A DNA stretch of 64,000 bases from Alicyclobacillus sp. (GTDB taxonomy: Bacteria > Bacillota > Bacilli > Alicyclobacillales > Alicyclobacillaceae), in the NCBI GenBank assembly GCA_023511725.1, contig JAIMAY010000009.1, positions 1 through 64,000 of the forward strand, written 5' to 3'. Below, one piece after another: positions 17,231 through 26,136 of the stretch; within the stretch, counting starts at the first letter, position 1, and each line of letters starts with the position of its first letter. The position numbers and the translations under genes were made by a program. Under the pieces are notes generated by a model. It was not told the DNA's origin, ran no database searches, and saw nothing but the letters and a program-made list of their open reading frames with translations.

Positions 17231-17267
17231 ACGGTTCACCTCAATCCGCGTTTTCCCAAACATGACG

Positions 17268-17283
17268 ATGTTAATTATAACAT
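17268..17283. promoter_or_regulatory. Palindromic operator of the LacI-type regulator (site 1)
   Basis: ATGTTA-ATTA-TAACAT is a perfect 6+6 palindrome. It overlaps the minus-strand TATAAT of the regulator gene and ends two bases before the -35 box of the uxaA promoter. The same arms with another 4-bp centre occur at 23094-23109, again directly in front of a -35 box. It is therefore a strong operator candidate for the divergent LacI-family protein. Confidence 0.75.
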
Positions 17284-17285
17284 GA

Positions 17286-17315
17286 TTGACAGTGTGAGCA
17301 CCCCATCTCTATACT
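17286..17315 (+). promoter_or_regulatory. Promoter of the uxaA operon
   Basis: TTGACA (17286-17291) and TATACT (17310-17315) with an 18-bp spacer form a near-consensus sigma-A promoter. A second palindrome, TTTCA-GT-TGAAA (17315-17326), starts at the last base of the -10 box and may be an additional repressor or CcpA-like site. The uxaA ribosome binding site follows about 145 bp later. Confidence 0.75.
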
Positions 17316-17473
17316 TTCAGTTGAAACCGAGTGAATCCGCTTCCGCGCCCGCTGTTTCTGCGCGATTGGCTCGATGACAGCCCTGTGCGGAACACGCCGG
17401 GTTGGGTTGCTTGTTGGGATTGAGTGTTAATATCACAGATAAGATTCACAGACTGTGAAAGGAGGTGGCAGTC

Positions 17474-18976
17474 ATGCAGGATGTCGTGGTGCAGATTCAC
17501 CCAGAGGATGACGTGGCTGTTGCGCTGCAGACGCTGACAGCGGGCGCCACCGTCCGGGCGGGCGGCGCCACGCTGGTCGTGCGTGAGGACATTCCCGCCG
17601 GTCACAAACTGGCGCTGCGGGACCTGGAAACAGGTCGGCCGGTGCGCAAATACGGCCACATCATCGGCGTGACGACCGGCCCCGTCGCGGCTGGTGCGTG
17701 GGTGCACACGCACAACCTGCGCACGGCCCTCGAGGGTAAATTGACCTATCATTACAATCCCGTTCGGTCGCCCCTGCCCTACCCTGTGCCGGAGTCATTG
17801 CCGAAGACGTTCTCGGCCTACGTGCGGCCGGATGGCCAGGTGGGTGTGCGAAACGAGATCTGGGTGCTCAACACCGTCGGCTGTGTGAACAAGGTGGCTG
17901 AGCAGCTGGCGCGCACCGCAGACATGCGCTGGCGCGGCAAGGGCGTTGACGGTGTGTATCATTTCCCGCATCCGTACGGCTGTTCACAACTCGGAGATGA
18001 CCTCGGCTACACCCAGAAGCTGTTGGCGGGTTTGGTGCGTCATCCCAACGCCGCGGGTGTCCTGATCCTGGGCCTCGGTTGCGAGAACAACCGCATCGCG
18101 GAGTTCCGGCGTCTGCTCGCAGGCGTCCCGGAGGAGAAGGTGCGTTTCTTGGAGCTCCAGAGCGTCGTCGACGAGATGGAGGCGGGGCTTAACCTGATAG
18201 ATGATCTCGCCGCCTACGCGCGGCAATTCCAGCGCCAGGAGGTACCCGTGTCGGCGCTGAGGTTGGGGCTGAAGTGCGGTGGTTCCGATGGATTCTCCGG
18301 CATCACCGCCAATCCTCTGGTGGGTGTGGTGGCCGACTGGCTGGTGGCGCTGGGTGGCACTGCGCTGCTCACCGAGGTTCCCGAAATGTTCGGCGCCGAG
18401 ACCATCCTGATGCAGCGCGCGGTGAATGAAGCAACCTTCCAGCGGGTGGTGGAGCTGATCAATGGCTTCAAGGATTACTACACCCGCCATGGCCAGCCCA
18501 TCTATGAGAACCCCTCGCCCGGGAACAAGGACGGCGGCATCACCACGTTGGAGGAGAAGTCGCTGGGGTGTATCCAGAAGGGCGGCGCCTGCCCGGTCAC
18601 CGACGTCATTGCCTATGGCGATCCGGCGCGCACCCCCGGCCTCACCCTCGTTCAATCGCCGGGGAATGACATGGTGTCGGTGAGCGCGCTGGCGGCCGCA
18701 GGCGCGCATGTGGTGCTGTTCACCACCGGCCGCGGCACGCCGATGGGCGGCCCGGTGCCGACGGTGAAGGTCTCGAGCAACTCGGACCTGGCGCAGCGCA
18801 AGCGGGGTTGGATCGACTTCGATGCCGGGCGCCTGGCCCAGGGCACGCCGATGCCCGAGTTGGCCGAGGAGTTGTACCGGTTCGTGCTCGACGTGGCGTC
18901 CGGCGTTCGCGAAACTCGCAATGAACGCAACGGCTTCCGGGAAATCGCCATCTTCAAAGATGGAGTCACGCTGTAA
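17474..18976 (+). CDS. uxaA: Altronate dehydratase
   Basis: A 500-residue UxaA-type dehydratase that converts D-altronate to 2-keto-3-deoxygluconate. The N-terminal SAF domain covers about residues 1-95. The catalytic domain has GVRNEIWVLNTVGCVN, PYGCSQLGDD and LKCGGSDGFSGITANP, containing cysteines that likely bind the iron centre. ATG 17474 follows GAAAGGAGGTGG. It is the first gene of the operon uxaA-iolB-like-uxaB-kdgK-kdgA. Galactarate dehydratase (GarD) is the main alternative, but the neighbouring tagaturonate-reductase and KDG kinase genes favour altronate. Confidence 0.9.
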   Translation: MQDVVVQIHPEDDVAVALQTLTAGATVRAGGATLVVREDIPAGHKLALRDLETGRPVRKYGHIIGVTTGPVAAGAWVHTHNLRTALEGKLTYHYNPVRSPLPYPVPESLPKTFSAYVRPDGQVGVRNEIWVLNTVGCVNKVAEQLARTADMRWRGKGVDGVYHFPHPYGCSQLGDDLGYTQKLLAGLVRHPNAAGVLILGLGCENNRIAEFRRLLAGVPEEKVRFLELQSVVDEMEAGLNLIDDLAAYARQFQRQEVPVSALRLGLKCGGSDGFSGITANPLVGVVADWLVALGGTALLTEVPEMFGAETILMQRAVNEATFQRVVELINGFKDYYTRHGQPIYENPSPGNKDGGITTLEEKSLGCIQKGGACPVTDVIAYGDPARTPGLTLVQSPGNDMVSVSALAAAGAHVVLFTTGRGTPMGGPVPTVKVSSNSDLAQRKRGWIDFDAGRLAQGTPMPELAEELYRFVLDVASGVRETRNERNGFREIAIFKDGVTL

Positions 18977-19011
18977 GGAGCTACGCGGTCATCCGGATGG
19001 GAGGAGATTGT

Positions 19012-19815
19012 ATGTACCATGTGAAGGGCCAGAGCGGCCTTGGGTATCACGAGCTGGCCGGACAGGATAACCCGGCAGGGCTGAAGTGGATTCGGCTGGG
19101 CGTGCTGCGCTTGGCGGCAGGCGAGGCGTGGACGCACCGGGAGGATGCTTACGAGACGGTTCTGGTCCTGCAGCGGGGGACCGTCGAGGTCGAGGTCGGC
19201 GGGCAGAAGTTTGGCCCTTACACCCGTGGCGATGTTTTTGCACAGCGGGCGACGGCGGTGTATGTGCCCATCCAAGCGGATGTCACCGTGCGCAACGCCG
19301 GCGAGGACACCCTGGAGGTGGCCGTCTGCTTCGCGAAGGCGGAAGACGCGCACGAACCTTTTGCCGTCACCCCCGACGAGGTCTTGGTCAAGACGGTGGG
19401 GATCAAGAACTATCAGCGCCAGGTCCACGACATCGTGGTGAACAACGCGGAGGGGCGCGTGCACCGCATCATCGTCGGCGAGACGTTCAACCCGGAGGGC
19501 AACTGGTCCAGCTATCCGCCGCACAAGCATGATGATTATCAGCCGGGTGTCGAGGCGTTGATGGAAGAAATCTATCTATATCGCATCCAACCCGACAACG
19601 GCTTCGGCTTCCAGGCCATCTACACGTCGGACGGCGCCATCGACGAGGTGTTCCGGGTGAAGCACGGCGATGTGTTCCTGATTCCCCGGGGTTATCATCC
19701 GGTATGCGCAGCCGGGGGGTATCAGCTCTACTATCTGTGGCTGATGGCCGGGCCCGTCGATAGGGTGATGATCCCACACGATGACCCGGAGCACGCCTGG
19801 ATTCCCAAGCAATGA
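19012..19815 (+). CDS. IolB/KduI-like 5-deoxyglucuronate isomerase family protein
   Basis: A 267-residue bicupin protein of the IolB family. The signature NPEGNWSSYPPHKHDDYQ supplies metal-binding histidines and EALMEEIYLYR follows with a likely Glu ligand. GGAGGAG precedes ATG 19012. Classical IolB isomerises 5-deoxyglucuronate in inositol breakdown, yet no other iol gene is present and this copy sits where a uronate isomerase (uxaC) would be expected. It may act on galacturonate/tagaturonate or on unsaturated pectin-derived 5-keto-4-deoxyuronate, as KduI does. The family is clear; the substrate is inference. Confidence 0.82.
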   Translation: MYHVKGQSGLGYHELAGQDNPAGLKWIRLGVLRLAAGEAWTHREDAYETVLVLQRGTVEVEVGGQKFGPYTRGDVFAQRATAVYVPIQADVTVRNAGEDTLEVAVCFAKAEDAHEPFAVTPDEVLVKTVGIKNYQRQVHDIVVNNAEGRVHRIIVGETFNPEGNWSSYPPHKHDDYQPGVEALMEEIYLYRIQPDNGFGFQAIYTSDGAIDEVFRVKHGDVFLIPRGYHPVCAAGGYQLYYLWLMAGPVDRVMIPHDDPEHAWIPKQ

Positions 19816-19831
19816 TCAGGTCCGAGGAATG

Positions 19832-21361
19832 ATGACGATGACGGACGCATCAACACGTGCCGACGCGCCGCAGAGGCCGCGCCTTTCGCTGCACGTTGCT
19901 CGGGCACTGCCAGATCTGCCGGCGGGCTTCGCGGACACGCTGCAGCTCCCGGTGCGTGTGCTGCAGATTGGCGAGGGGATCTTCCTGCGAGCCTTCGTGG
20001 ACTGGATCATACACCGCATGAACCTCGCCGGGGTGTTTCACGGGCGTGTCGTCATGACGGCGCCACGCCCAACCGGCGCCGCCAACCTACAGCGGCTCCG
20101 CGCGCAGGATCATCTGTTCACCGTCACCGTCCAGGGGCGCCGGGACGGACAGGTGGTGCAGACCCGGGAGCTCGTGACCTCGGTGGCGGATACCGTGGAC
20201 GCGCACGCGCATTGGGATCGATTCCTCCGTCTGGCGGAGGACCCGCGCGTTCAGGTTGTGGTGTCCAACACCACCGAGATGGGGATTCGGTATACGCCGG
20301 AGGCGTTTGACGAGCGCCGGCCGGCGATGAGCTACCCTGCCAAACTCACGGCCTGGCTGTATCGGCGCTGGCGGGTGCTGGGTGACACGGAGGCGGCGGA
20401 AGTCAGCATCCTGCCCTGTGAGTTGGTGGATGGCAACGGCCAGGTGCTTCGCGAGGCGGTGGCGCAGCATGCCCGCAGGTGGGGATTGCCCAACAGCTTC
20501 AGCGACTGGTTGGGTCGCCGTGCGTTCTTCTGCAACACGCTGGTGGACAGGATTGTCACGCGGCCGCGGCAGGAGGACGAGGAGGTCGGCGGTCTACCCT
20601 ACGTCGACGAGATGGCCGTATGCGCAGAGCCGTTTCACCTCTGGGTCATTGCCGGTGCGCCGGCGTGGCTCAAGGCGCTGTGGTCGTTCGATCGCGCTGG
20701 CGTCAACGCCGCCTTCGTCAACGACGTGGCACCGTACAGCCTGCAGAAGGTGCGTCTGCTCAACGGCGCGCATACAGCCATGGCCGCGCTGGGTCTGCTG
20801 GCGGGCGTGCGAACCGTGCGCGACGTGATGGATCACCCGCTGTTGGAGCCGTATGTTCGCCGCCTGGTGCACGTGGAGATCTTGCCGGTGGTGCGGTCGT
20901 TGGTGCCGGTCCCTGCGGAGGCGGAGCGGTTTGCCGAGGACGTCCTGGAGCGGTTCCGCAACCCGTTCCTGGAGCATGAGCTGCGATCCATCGCGAACGG
21001 AGGCCTCACCAAGGCGCGTCACCGCCTCGTGCCCACGCTGGCAGGTGTGTCCCGCAGCGAGCCGCCGCGGGCCATCGCCCTCGCCATGGCGGCTCTGCTG
21101 TGGCTGCACCACCCGGCCGGACCGGGGCGCGACATCGCCGATGACCCTGAGACGCTGGCTCGATTCCAGCAGCTGTGGCGTGTGGAGGCATCCGAGGGGC
21201 TGGAATCTGCCGTGTTTCGGATTTTGTCGAGTGAGCCGCTGTGGGGCTGTGACCTGGCCACCATCCCCGGCATGGTGCGGACCGTCACGGGCATGATCCA
21301 GGATCTTCGCAGCGGCGGTGTGCCTGCGGCCGTGCGCCGCTGGCTTCCGCTTGCGCCGTGA
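19832..21361 (+). CDS. uxaB: Tagaturonate reductase (altronate oxidoreductase)
   Basis: A 509-residue polyol-specific long-chain dehydrogenase that reduces tagaturonate to altronate with NADH. It shows the Rossmann-like VRVLQIGEGIFLRAFVDW near the N-terminus, the SNTTEMGI nucleotide-binding loop and the catalytic LLNGAHTAMAALG region. The start is ambiguous among ATG 19829, 19832 and 19838; 19832 or 19838 fit the GAGGA at 19824-19828 best. It begins soon after the IolB-like stop. Fructuronate reductase (UxuB) or mannitol dehydrogenase are alternatives, but operon context with altronate dehydratase favours UxaB. Confidence 0.87.
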   Translation: MTMTDASTRADAPQRPRLSLHVARALPDLPAGFADTLQLPVRVLQIGEGIFLRAFVDWIIHRMNLAGVFHGRVVMTAPRPTGAANLQRLRAQDHLFTVTVQGRRDGQVVQTRELVTSVADTVDAHAHWDRFLRLAEDPRVQVVVSNTTEMGIRYTPEAFDERRPAMSYPAKLTAWLYRRWRVLGDTEAAEVSILPCELVDGNGQVLREAVAQHARRWGLPNSFSDWLGRRAFFCNTLVDRIVTRPRQEDEEVGGLPYVDEMAVCAEPFHLWVIAGAPAWLKALWSFDRAGVNAAFVNDVAPYSLQKVRLLNGAHTAMAALGLLAGVRTVRDVMDHPLLEPYVRRLVHVEILPVVRSLVPVPAEAERFAEDVLERFRNPFLEHELRSIANGGLTKARHRLVPTLAGVSRSEPPRAIALAMAALLWLHHPAGPGRDIADDPETLARFQQLWRVEASEGLESAVFRILSSEPLWGCDLATIPGMVRTVTGMIQDLRSGGVPAAVRRWLPLAP

Positions 21362-21397
21362 AATACGGACCATCATCTGCCTAGAGGAGGTGCGCCA

Positions 21398-22390
21398 GTG
21401 AACGCGCTGCCGAAGTATGCCGGATCGCCGGTGTTCACCTTCGGTGAGCCGCTGGCGGTGCTGATGCCCGACCATCCGCGGCCCCTGCGTGTGCACCACC
21501 GATTGGAGGTGGCCGCCGCCGGGGCTGAGCTGAACACCGCCGTGGGTCTCGCCCGCCTAGGCGTGCCCGTGGCCATGGCGGGGTGCGTCGGAGATGATGC
21601 CTTCGGTGAATTGATTCGGCGCACGGCGCGCGGCGAAGGCATCGACACCACGCTGCTCGACACCGCCCCCGGCCATCCAACGGGCATCTATTGCAAATTC
21701 CCGTCGCTGCTCGCCGACGACCCGCAGGTGCTGTACTACCGCGGTCTCTCTCCCATGGGGCAGGGGACGTGGGATGCCACCGCCGCGCGCGCTGCGATTG
21801 AAACGCGCACCTGGGCCTGGCTGCACGCCACCGGCATCACCTGGGCGCTGCATCCCGACACTCGGCGGCAGGCCTTGTCCTTGATGCAGGCGGCGGCCCA
21901 TCGCGGCATTCCCGTCAGCTTTGACATCAACATTCGATTGCGACTGGCGCCGGTCGATACGTGGCGCGGTATCGCCCGGGAGGTGGCGCCCCACGTCACG
22001 TGGTGGTTGTGCGGCGATGAGGAAGTGCGGCTACTGTTTGATTCCGATGATCCCGAGACTGTCCGGCGGCGCCTCGAGGAGGACGGTTTTCGGGGTGAGG
22101 GCGTGATCATCAAACGGGGCGCCGATGGGGTTGACGGACTGCGCGGCGGAGAACTTGTCCGCGTCGCCGCATGGCCCGTGCCGCGCGTCGTGGACACGGT
22201 GGGGGCTGGGGACGGCTTTAACGCGGGTTGGATCTTCGGTCAACTGGCGGGGCTGAGTTGCACCGACGCGTTGAGGCTCGGCACGCTGGTGGCCGCGTTC
22301 GCGGTGGTGCATCCGGGCGATCACGATGGCTACCCCACGTTCACAGAAGCCGCCCGCCTGTGGCGCGGGCAACAGGAGGTCACGCGATGA
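21398..22390 (+). CDS. kdgK: 2-keto-3-deoxygluconate kinase
   Basis: A 330-residue PfkB-family sugar kinase. The N-terminal substrate loop TFGEPLAVLMP and AAAGAELNTAVGLARLG match KdgK, and the C-terminal DTVGAGDGFNAG carries the catalytic Asp and anion hole. GTG 21398 follows AGAGGAGGTG. It phosphorylates KDG to KDPG. Its stop overlaps the aldolase start (ATGA at 22387), so the two are coupled. Confidence 0.92.
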   Translation: MNALPKYAGSPVFTFGEPLAVLMPDHPRPLRVHHRLEVAAAGAELNTAVGLARLGVPVAMAGCVGDDAFGELIRRTARGEGIDTTLLDTAPGHPTGIYCKFPSLLADDPQVLYYRGLSPMGQGTWDATAARAAIETRTWAWLHATGITWALHPDTRRQALSLMQAAAHRGIPVSFDINIRLRLAPVDTWRGIAREVAPHVTWWLCGDEEVRLLFDSDDPETVRRRLEEDGFRGEGVIIKRGADGVDGLRGGELVRVAAWPVPRVVDTVGAGDGFNAGWIFGQLAGLSCTDALRLGTLVAAFAVVHPGDHDGYPTFTEAARLWRGQQEVTR

Positions 22391-23040
22391 TGCAAGGCGC
22401 AACAAGCGGGCAGACGTTGGAGCGGCTGGATCAATACCGCTGCGTGGCGGTACTGCGCCGGTTGCCGGGCGACGTGTTGCTTCCGGTGGTGGAGGCGCTG
22501 GTGGACGGCGGCATCCGTGCCATCGAGGTGACGATGGACGGGGAGCGTGCGGCGGAGCAGTTGGCCAACCTGCGCGAGCGATTGCCGGCCGGCGTGTTGC
22601 TCGGTGCCGGCACCGTCACACGGGTGGATCAGGTGGATGCCGCCGTGGCGGCGGGGGCGGCGTTCTTGGTCAGTCCACACCTGGACCCGGCATTGCTGGA
22701 GCGGGCGGCGGCGCACGGCGTGCCGTTTATCCCCGGCGTGATGACACCGACCGAGATCATGGCGGCGCTGCGCGCAGGTGCGCAGATGGTGAAGGTGTTC
22801 CCCGCATCCACCCTCGGCCCGTCTTACATTCGGGAAATCCGCGGGCCGCTCCGGGACGTGCCCATCATGGTAACAGGCGGCGTCAGCGAGCAAAACGCCA
22901 CTGCCTTCCTGGAGGCTGGCGCGAACATCGTCGGTATCGGCAGCGCGCTGTTGCCGCGTGAGGATGTGGCCGCGAAGCATTGGCAAGGGGTGCGGGACAG
23001 GGCGATGCGGGTGGCACGGGTACTATCCATCTCGCCCTGA
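22387..23040 (+). CDS. kdgA: KDPG aldolase
   Basis: A 217-residue class I aldolase that splits 2-keto-3-deoxy-6-phosphogluconate into pyruvate and glyceraldehyde 3-phosphate. The Schiff-base Lys136 sits in MVKVFPAS, and the conserved CVAVLR, IEVTMDG and GAGTVT motifs are all present. It overlaps kdgK by four bases and is the last gene of the uxaA operon. No clear terminator follows before the TRAP promoter at 23111. Confidence 0.93.
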   Translation: MMQGATSGQTLERLDQYRCVAVLRRLPGDVLLPVVEALVDGGIRAIEVTMDGERAAEQLANLRERLPAGVLLGAGTVTRVDQVDAAVAAGAAFLVSPHLDPALLERAAAHGVPFIPGVMTPTEIMAALRAGAQMVKVFPASTLGPSYIREIRGPLRDVPIMVTGGVSEQNATAFLEAGANIVGIGSALLPREDVAAKHWQGVRDRAMRVARVLSISP

Positions 23041-23093
23041 CCCGTGCGCGTTCTTCTCTCCGTGGCGACCGGATGCCGACACATCCTGCCTTG

Positions 23094-23109
23094 ATGTTAC
23101 AAATAACAT
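23094..23109. promoter_or_regulatory. Palindromic operator of the LacI-type regulator (site 2)
   Basis: ATGTTA-CAAA-TAACAT has the same six-base arms as the palindrome at 17268-17283. It sits one base before the -35 hexamer of the TRAP operon promoter, the same geometry as at site 1. This links the transporter-GH28 operon to the LacI regulator encoded at 16226-17230. Confidence 0.75.
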
Positions 23110-23110
23110 G

Positions 23111-23140
23111 TTGACGAACAAACCGAAATCTCACTACAAT
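23111..23140 (+). promoter_or_regulatory. Promoter of the TRAP transporter-GH28 operon
   Basis: TTGACG (23111-23116) and TACAAT (23135-23140) are separated by 18 bp. The leader to the first start codon is about 160 nt and includes an inverted repeat CTGTTA (23205-23210) / TAACAG (23219-23224) of unknown role. Confidence 0.7.
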
Positions 23141-23308
23141 TCGAGCCGAGGACAACTGTTGACGTGAATACGCGGTGAGAGGGGTGGTGCGGAGAGGCTG
23201 CGCGCTGTTATGCGAGATTAACAGTTAAGGTATTCATCATCTTTCCAGTTGTCAGGGGCATGAACCTGTGCTGAAGCCATGGAGATGAAAGCCAAGGGGG
23301 GCCAGTCC

Positions 23309-24346
23309 ATGAAGAAGATGTCCAAGTGGTTGACGTCCTTGTCGGTGATTGGGGTGCTGGGTGCAGGCGTAACCGCGTGCGGGAATGCTGGAACCACGGG
23401 CAACACGGCGAATGGCAGCAATTCCACGGGCGGTTCGGCGCCGCAGTACGTGTTCCGCTTGGCGGATATCCAACCGGAGGGTTATCCGACGGTGGTAGGC
23501 GACGAGGCGTTCGCCAAAGAGGTGGAGGAGAAGACAGGCGGTCGGATCCAGATCAAGGTGTATCCCGGAGGCCAGCTGGGCTCCGATGAAAACGCTGTCG
23601 CCCAGCAGGTGCAATTGGGGGCTATCGACTTCGCCCGGATCAATGCGTCACCCCTGTCCAGCTTTGACCCAGAGCTGAACGTGCTCAGCCTGCCGTACCT
23701 GTTCAAGAGCTCGCAGCAGGAGTGGGACGTGCTCAACGGAGACATCGGAAAGCAGATCCTGGACAGCCTCTCGAGCGCCAAAATGGTCGGTCTGACGTAC
23801 TACGATTCGGGCGCCCGCTGCTTCTACAACTCCAAGCATCCGGTGGTTCATCCATCGGATCTGAAAGGACTCAAGATTCGCGTGCAGCAGTCCAATCTGT
23901 TTGTGGATCTGGTCAACACGCTCGGCGGTTCGGCCACCCCGATGTCGTACAACGAGGTCTATAACGCGCTCCAGAGCGGTGTGGTGGATGGCGCGGAGAA
24001 CAACCTGCCCAGCTACTACACCTCCAACCACTACAAGGTGGCCAAGTACCTGACGCTCGACGACCATACGCGCACGCCCGAGATCCTGCTCGCCAGCCAG
24101 ACGGCGTGGAACAAGCTGTCGCCGCAGGACCAGGAGATCATTCGGCAGGCTGCCATCGATTCGCAGAAGGTGGAGCGCGACGCATGGAACAAGCTGGAAC
24201 AGCAGGCGCTAGACGCCGTCAAGGCCAACGGCAACGTGATCTCCCAAGTCGACGTCAGCGAGTGGCAGAAGGCTGTCCAACCATTCTATGACAAGTATGG
24301 CAAGCAGTATGAGCAGTTGATCCAAGAGATTCAGCAGACCCAGTAA
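23309..24346 (+). CDS. TRAP transporter solute-binding protein (DctP family)
   Basis: A 345-residue extracytoplasmic TRAP substrate-binding protein, here a lipoprotein. The signal peptide ends in GAGVTAC with the lipidated Cys near residue 25. The binding domain contains GGQLGSDENAVAQQVQLGAI and KGLKIRVQQSNLFVDLVNTLGG, with the conserved Arg that clamps the substrate carboxylate. ATG 23309 is preceded by AAGGGGG. Given the operon, the ligand is probably galacturonate or an oligogalacturonide, as for known uronate TRAP systems; this is inferred. Confidence 0.9.
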   Translation: MKKMSKWLTSLSVIGVLGAGVTACGNAGTTGNTANGSNSTGGSAPQYVFRLADIQPEGYPTVVGDEAFAKEVEEKTGGRIQIKVYPGGQLGSDENAVAQQVQLGAIDFARINASPLSSFDPELNVLSLPYLFKSSQQEWDVLNGDIGKQILDSLSSAKMVGLTYYDSGARCFYNSKHPVVHPSDLKGLKIRVQQSNLFVDLVNTLGGSATPMSYNEVYNALQSGVVDGAENNLPSYYTSNHYKVAKYLTLDDHTRTPEILLASQTAWNKLSPQDQEIIRQAAIDSQKVERDAWNKLEQQALDAVKANGNVISQVDVSEWQKAVQPFYDKYGKQYEQLIQEIQQTQ

Positions 24347-24360
24347 CGGGGAGAGAGACC

Positions 24361-24840
24361 ATGCGCCAGATTCGGACGGGCGTCCGCTGGCTGGAGCGTG
24401 TGGTGCGGTGGATAGGGGGCTACCTGATGGTGATCATGGTGGCCATCGTGACCTGGCAGGTGTTTGCCCGTTACGTCCTGCACCACACGCCCGCGTGGTC
24501 TGAGGAAATCGTTCTCATGCTGATGATGTGGTTCGGTTTCCTCAGTATCGCGGCGGGCTTCCGGCACGGACTGCACCTTAAGATCAACATCCTGATGGAT
24601 CATATGCCGCGTCCTGTGCAGCGCGCCGCGGACGTGCTCACGGATATTCTCGTGGTCGTCTTCGGTGTGATGCTCGCCGTGGAGGGGGCCAAATTTGTGG
24701 GGCTGACCTGGGCCGCCAAGCTCCCGGTGACGCAGCTTCCGCAGGGCATGCAGTATCTGATCATCCCATTGGCCGGTGTGCTCGTGGCCATCTATGGGCT
24801 GATGAACCTGCTTGACAGGGAGGGGAGGAACGAACCGTGA
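24361..24840 (+). CDS. TRAP transporter small permease (DctQ)
   Basis: A 159-residue membrane protein with four predicted transmembrane helices and the family motif RYVLHHTPAWSEEIVLMLMMW. It starts 14 bp after the binding-protein stop with GGGAGAGAG upstream. Its last codons overlap the start of the large permease (GTGA at 24837), as expected for a stoichiometric DctQM pair. Confidence 0.9.
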   Translation: MRQIRTGVRWLERVVRWIGGYLMVIMVAIVTWQVFARYVLHHTPAWSEEIVLMLMMWFGFLSIAAGFRHGLHLKINILMDHMPRPVQRAADVLTDILVVVFGVMLAVEGAKFVGLTWAAKLPVTQLPQGMQYLIIPLAGVLVAIYGLMNLLDREGRNEP

Positions 24841-26123
24841 TCATCGCGACACTCATCCTGCTCGGATCCTTCGTCGTCCTCTTCCTCCTGCGTGTACCGG
24901 TGGCGCTGTCGCTGGCGCTCTCATCGGTGCTCACCGGCTTGTATCTGGGGATTCCGCTCGAGGTCGTCGGCCAGACGATGCTCAACAGCCTGAACAGCTT
25001 CTCGCTGCTGGCCATCCCGCTGTTCATCCTGGCCGGTGAGATCATGGGTGAAGGCGGTATCTCGCGGCGTTTGATTGACCTTTCGAACCTGCTCGTCGGC
25101 CGGTTTCGCGGCGGATTGGCGATTGTGAACGTGGTGGCCAGCATGTTTTTCGGGGGCATCACCGGCTCTTCGGTGGCCGACGCCTCGTCCATCGGATCCA
25201 TCATGATCCCGATGATGCGCCAGAAGGGTTACGACAAGGATTACTCGGTGGCTGTCACCATCACGGCCTCCATTCAAGGGGTGCTCATTCCGCCGAGCCA
25301 CAACATCATTCTGTACGCCCTCGCCGCCGGCGGGGTCTCCATTACGGCATTGTTCGCAGCGGGCATCGTGCCCGGCATCGTGCTCGCGATTGCACTGATG
25401 ATTGTGGCGTACATCATCGCGGTGAGGCGACGCTATCCGAGGGGCGAGAAGATTCCGCGCGAGCGCTGGCTGCGCATCATTTGGGAGGGCATCCTCAGCC
25501 TCACCACGGCGGCCATCATCCTCGGCGGCATCCTGGGCGGTATCTTCACCGCCAACGAATCTGCGGCTATCGCGGTACTGTACGCCTTTATCATCGTGTT
25601 TCTCGTGTTCCGGGACATTCCGATCCGCCGGGCCCACGTGATCTTCATGAACACCTTCATCCGGCTGAGCGCGGTGCTGTTTCTGATTTCGGCGTCTGCG
25701 GCGTTCTCATGGTTTCTCTCTTACTTGCAGGTGCCGAACGAGGTGATGCAGGCACTGACCTCCATTTCCGGCAATAAATACGTCGTGCTGCTCATCATCA
25801 ACCTGATTCTGCTGGCGCTTGGGCTGATCATGGACATGGCGCCGCTGATTTTGATTGCGACGCCGGTGTTGCTGCCGGTCGTGCAGCAGTTCGGGATGAG
25901 CCCGGTCCAATTCGGCATCATCCTCATGCTCAACCTGGGCATTGGTCTTCTCACACCGCCGGTGGGTAGCGCGCTGTTTGTTGGCTGCGCCATCGGTGAA
26001 CTGCCGATTGAGAAGGTCACACGCGCACAGTTGCCCTTCCTCGCCGTGATGTTTGTGGTGCTGATGCTCATCACGTACATCCCGGGCATCACGATGGCGC
26101 TCCCCAACATCGTCGCCAAATAG
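24837..26123 (+). CDS. TRAP transporter large permease (DctM)
   Basis: A 428-residue sodium-coupled membrane subunit of the ion transporter superfamily with about 12 helices. Motifs include LLAIPLFILAGEIMGEGGIS, FFGGITGSSVADASSIG and the C-terminal LGIGLLTPPVGSALFV. The GTG start overlaps the dctQ stop. It completes a three-gene TRAP importer in the pectin/galacturonate island. Confidence 0.92.
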   Translation: MIIATLILLGSFVVLFLLRVPVALSLALSSVLTGLYLGIPLEVVGQTMLNSLNSFSLLAIPLFILAGEIMGEGGISRRLIDLSNLLVGRFRGGLAIVNVVASMFFGGITGSSVADASSIGSIMIPMMRQKGYDKDYSVAVTITASIQGVLIPPSHNIILYALAAGGVSITALFAAGIVPGIVLAIALMIVAYIIAVRRRYPRGEKIPRERWLRIIWEGILSLTTAAIILGGILGGIFTANESAAIAVLYAFIIVFLVFRDIPIRRAHVIFMNTFIRLSAVLFLISASAAFSWFLSYLQVPNEVMQALTSISGNKYVVLLIINLILLALGLIMDMAPLILIATPVLLPVVQQFGMSPVQFGIILMLNLGIGLLTPPVGSALFVGCAIGELPIEKVTRAQLPFLAVMFVVLMLITYIPGITMALPNIVAK

Positions 26124-26136
26124 GAGGGATGTCGAC

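Noticed and set aside
19012-19815. Inositol catabolism locus
   Set aside because: Only an IolB-like protein is present; all neighbours belong to the galacturonate/altronate route.
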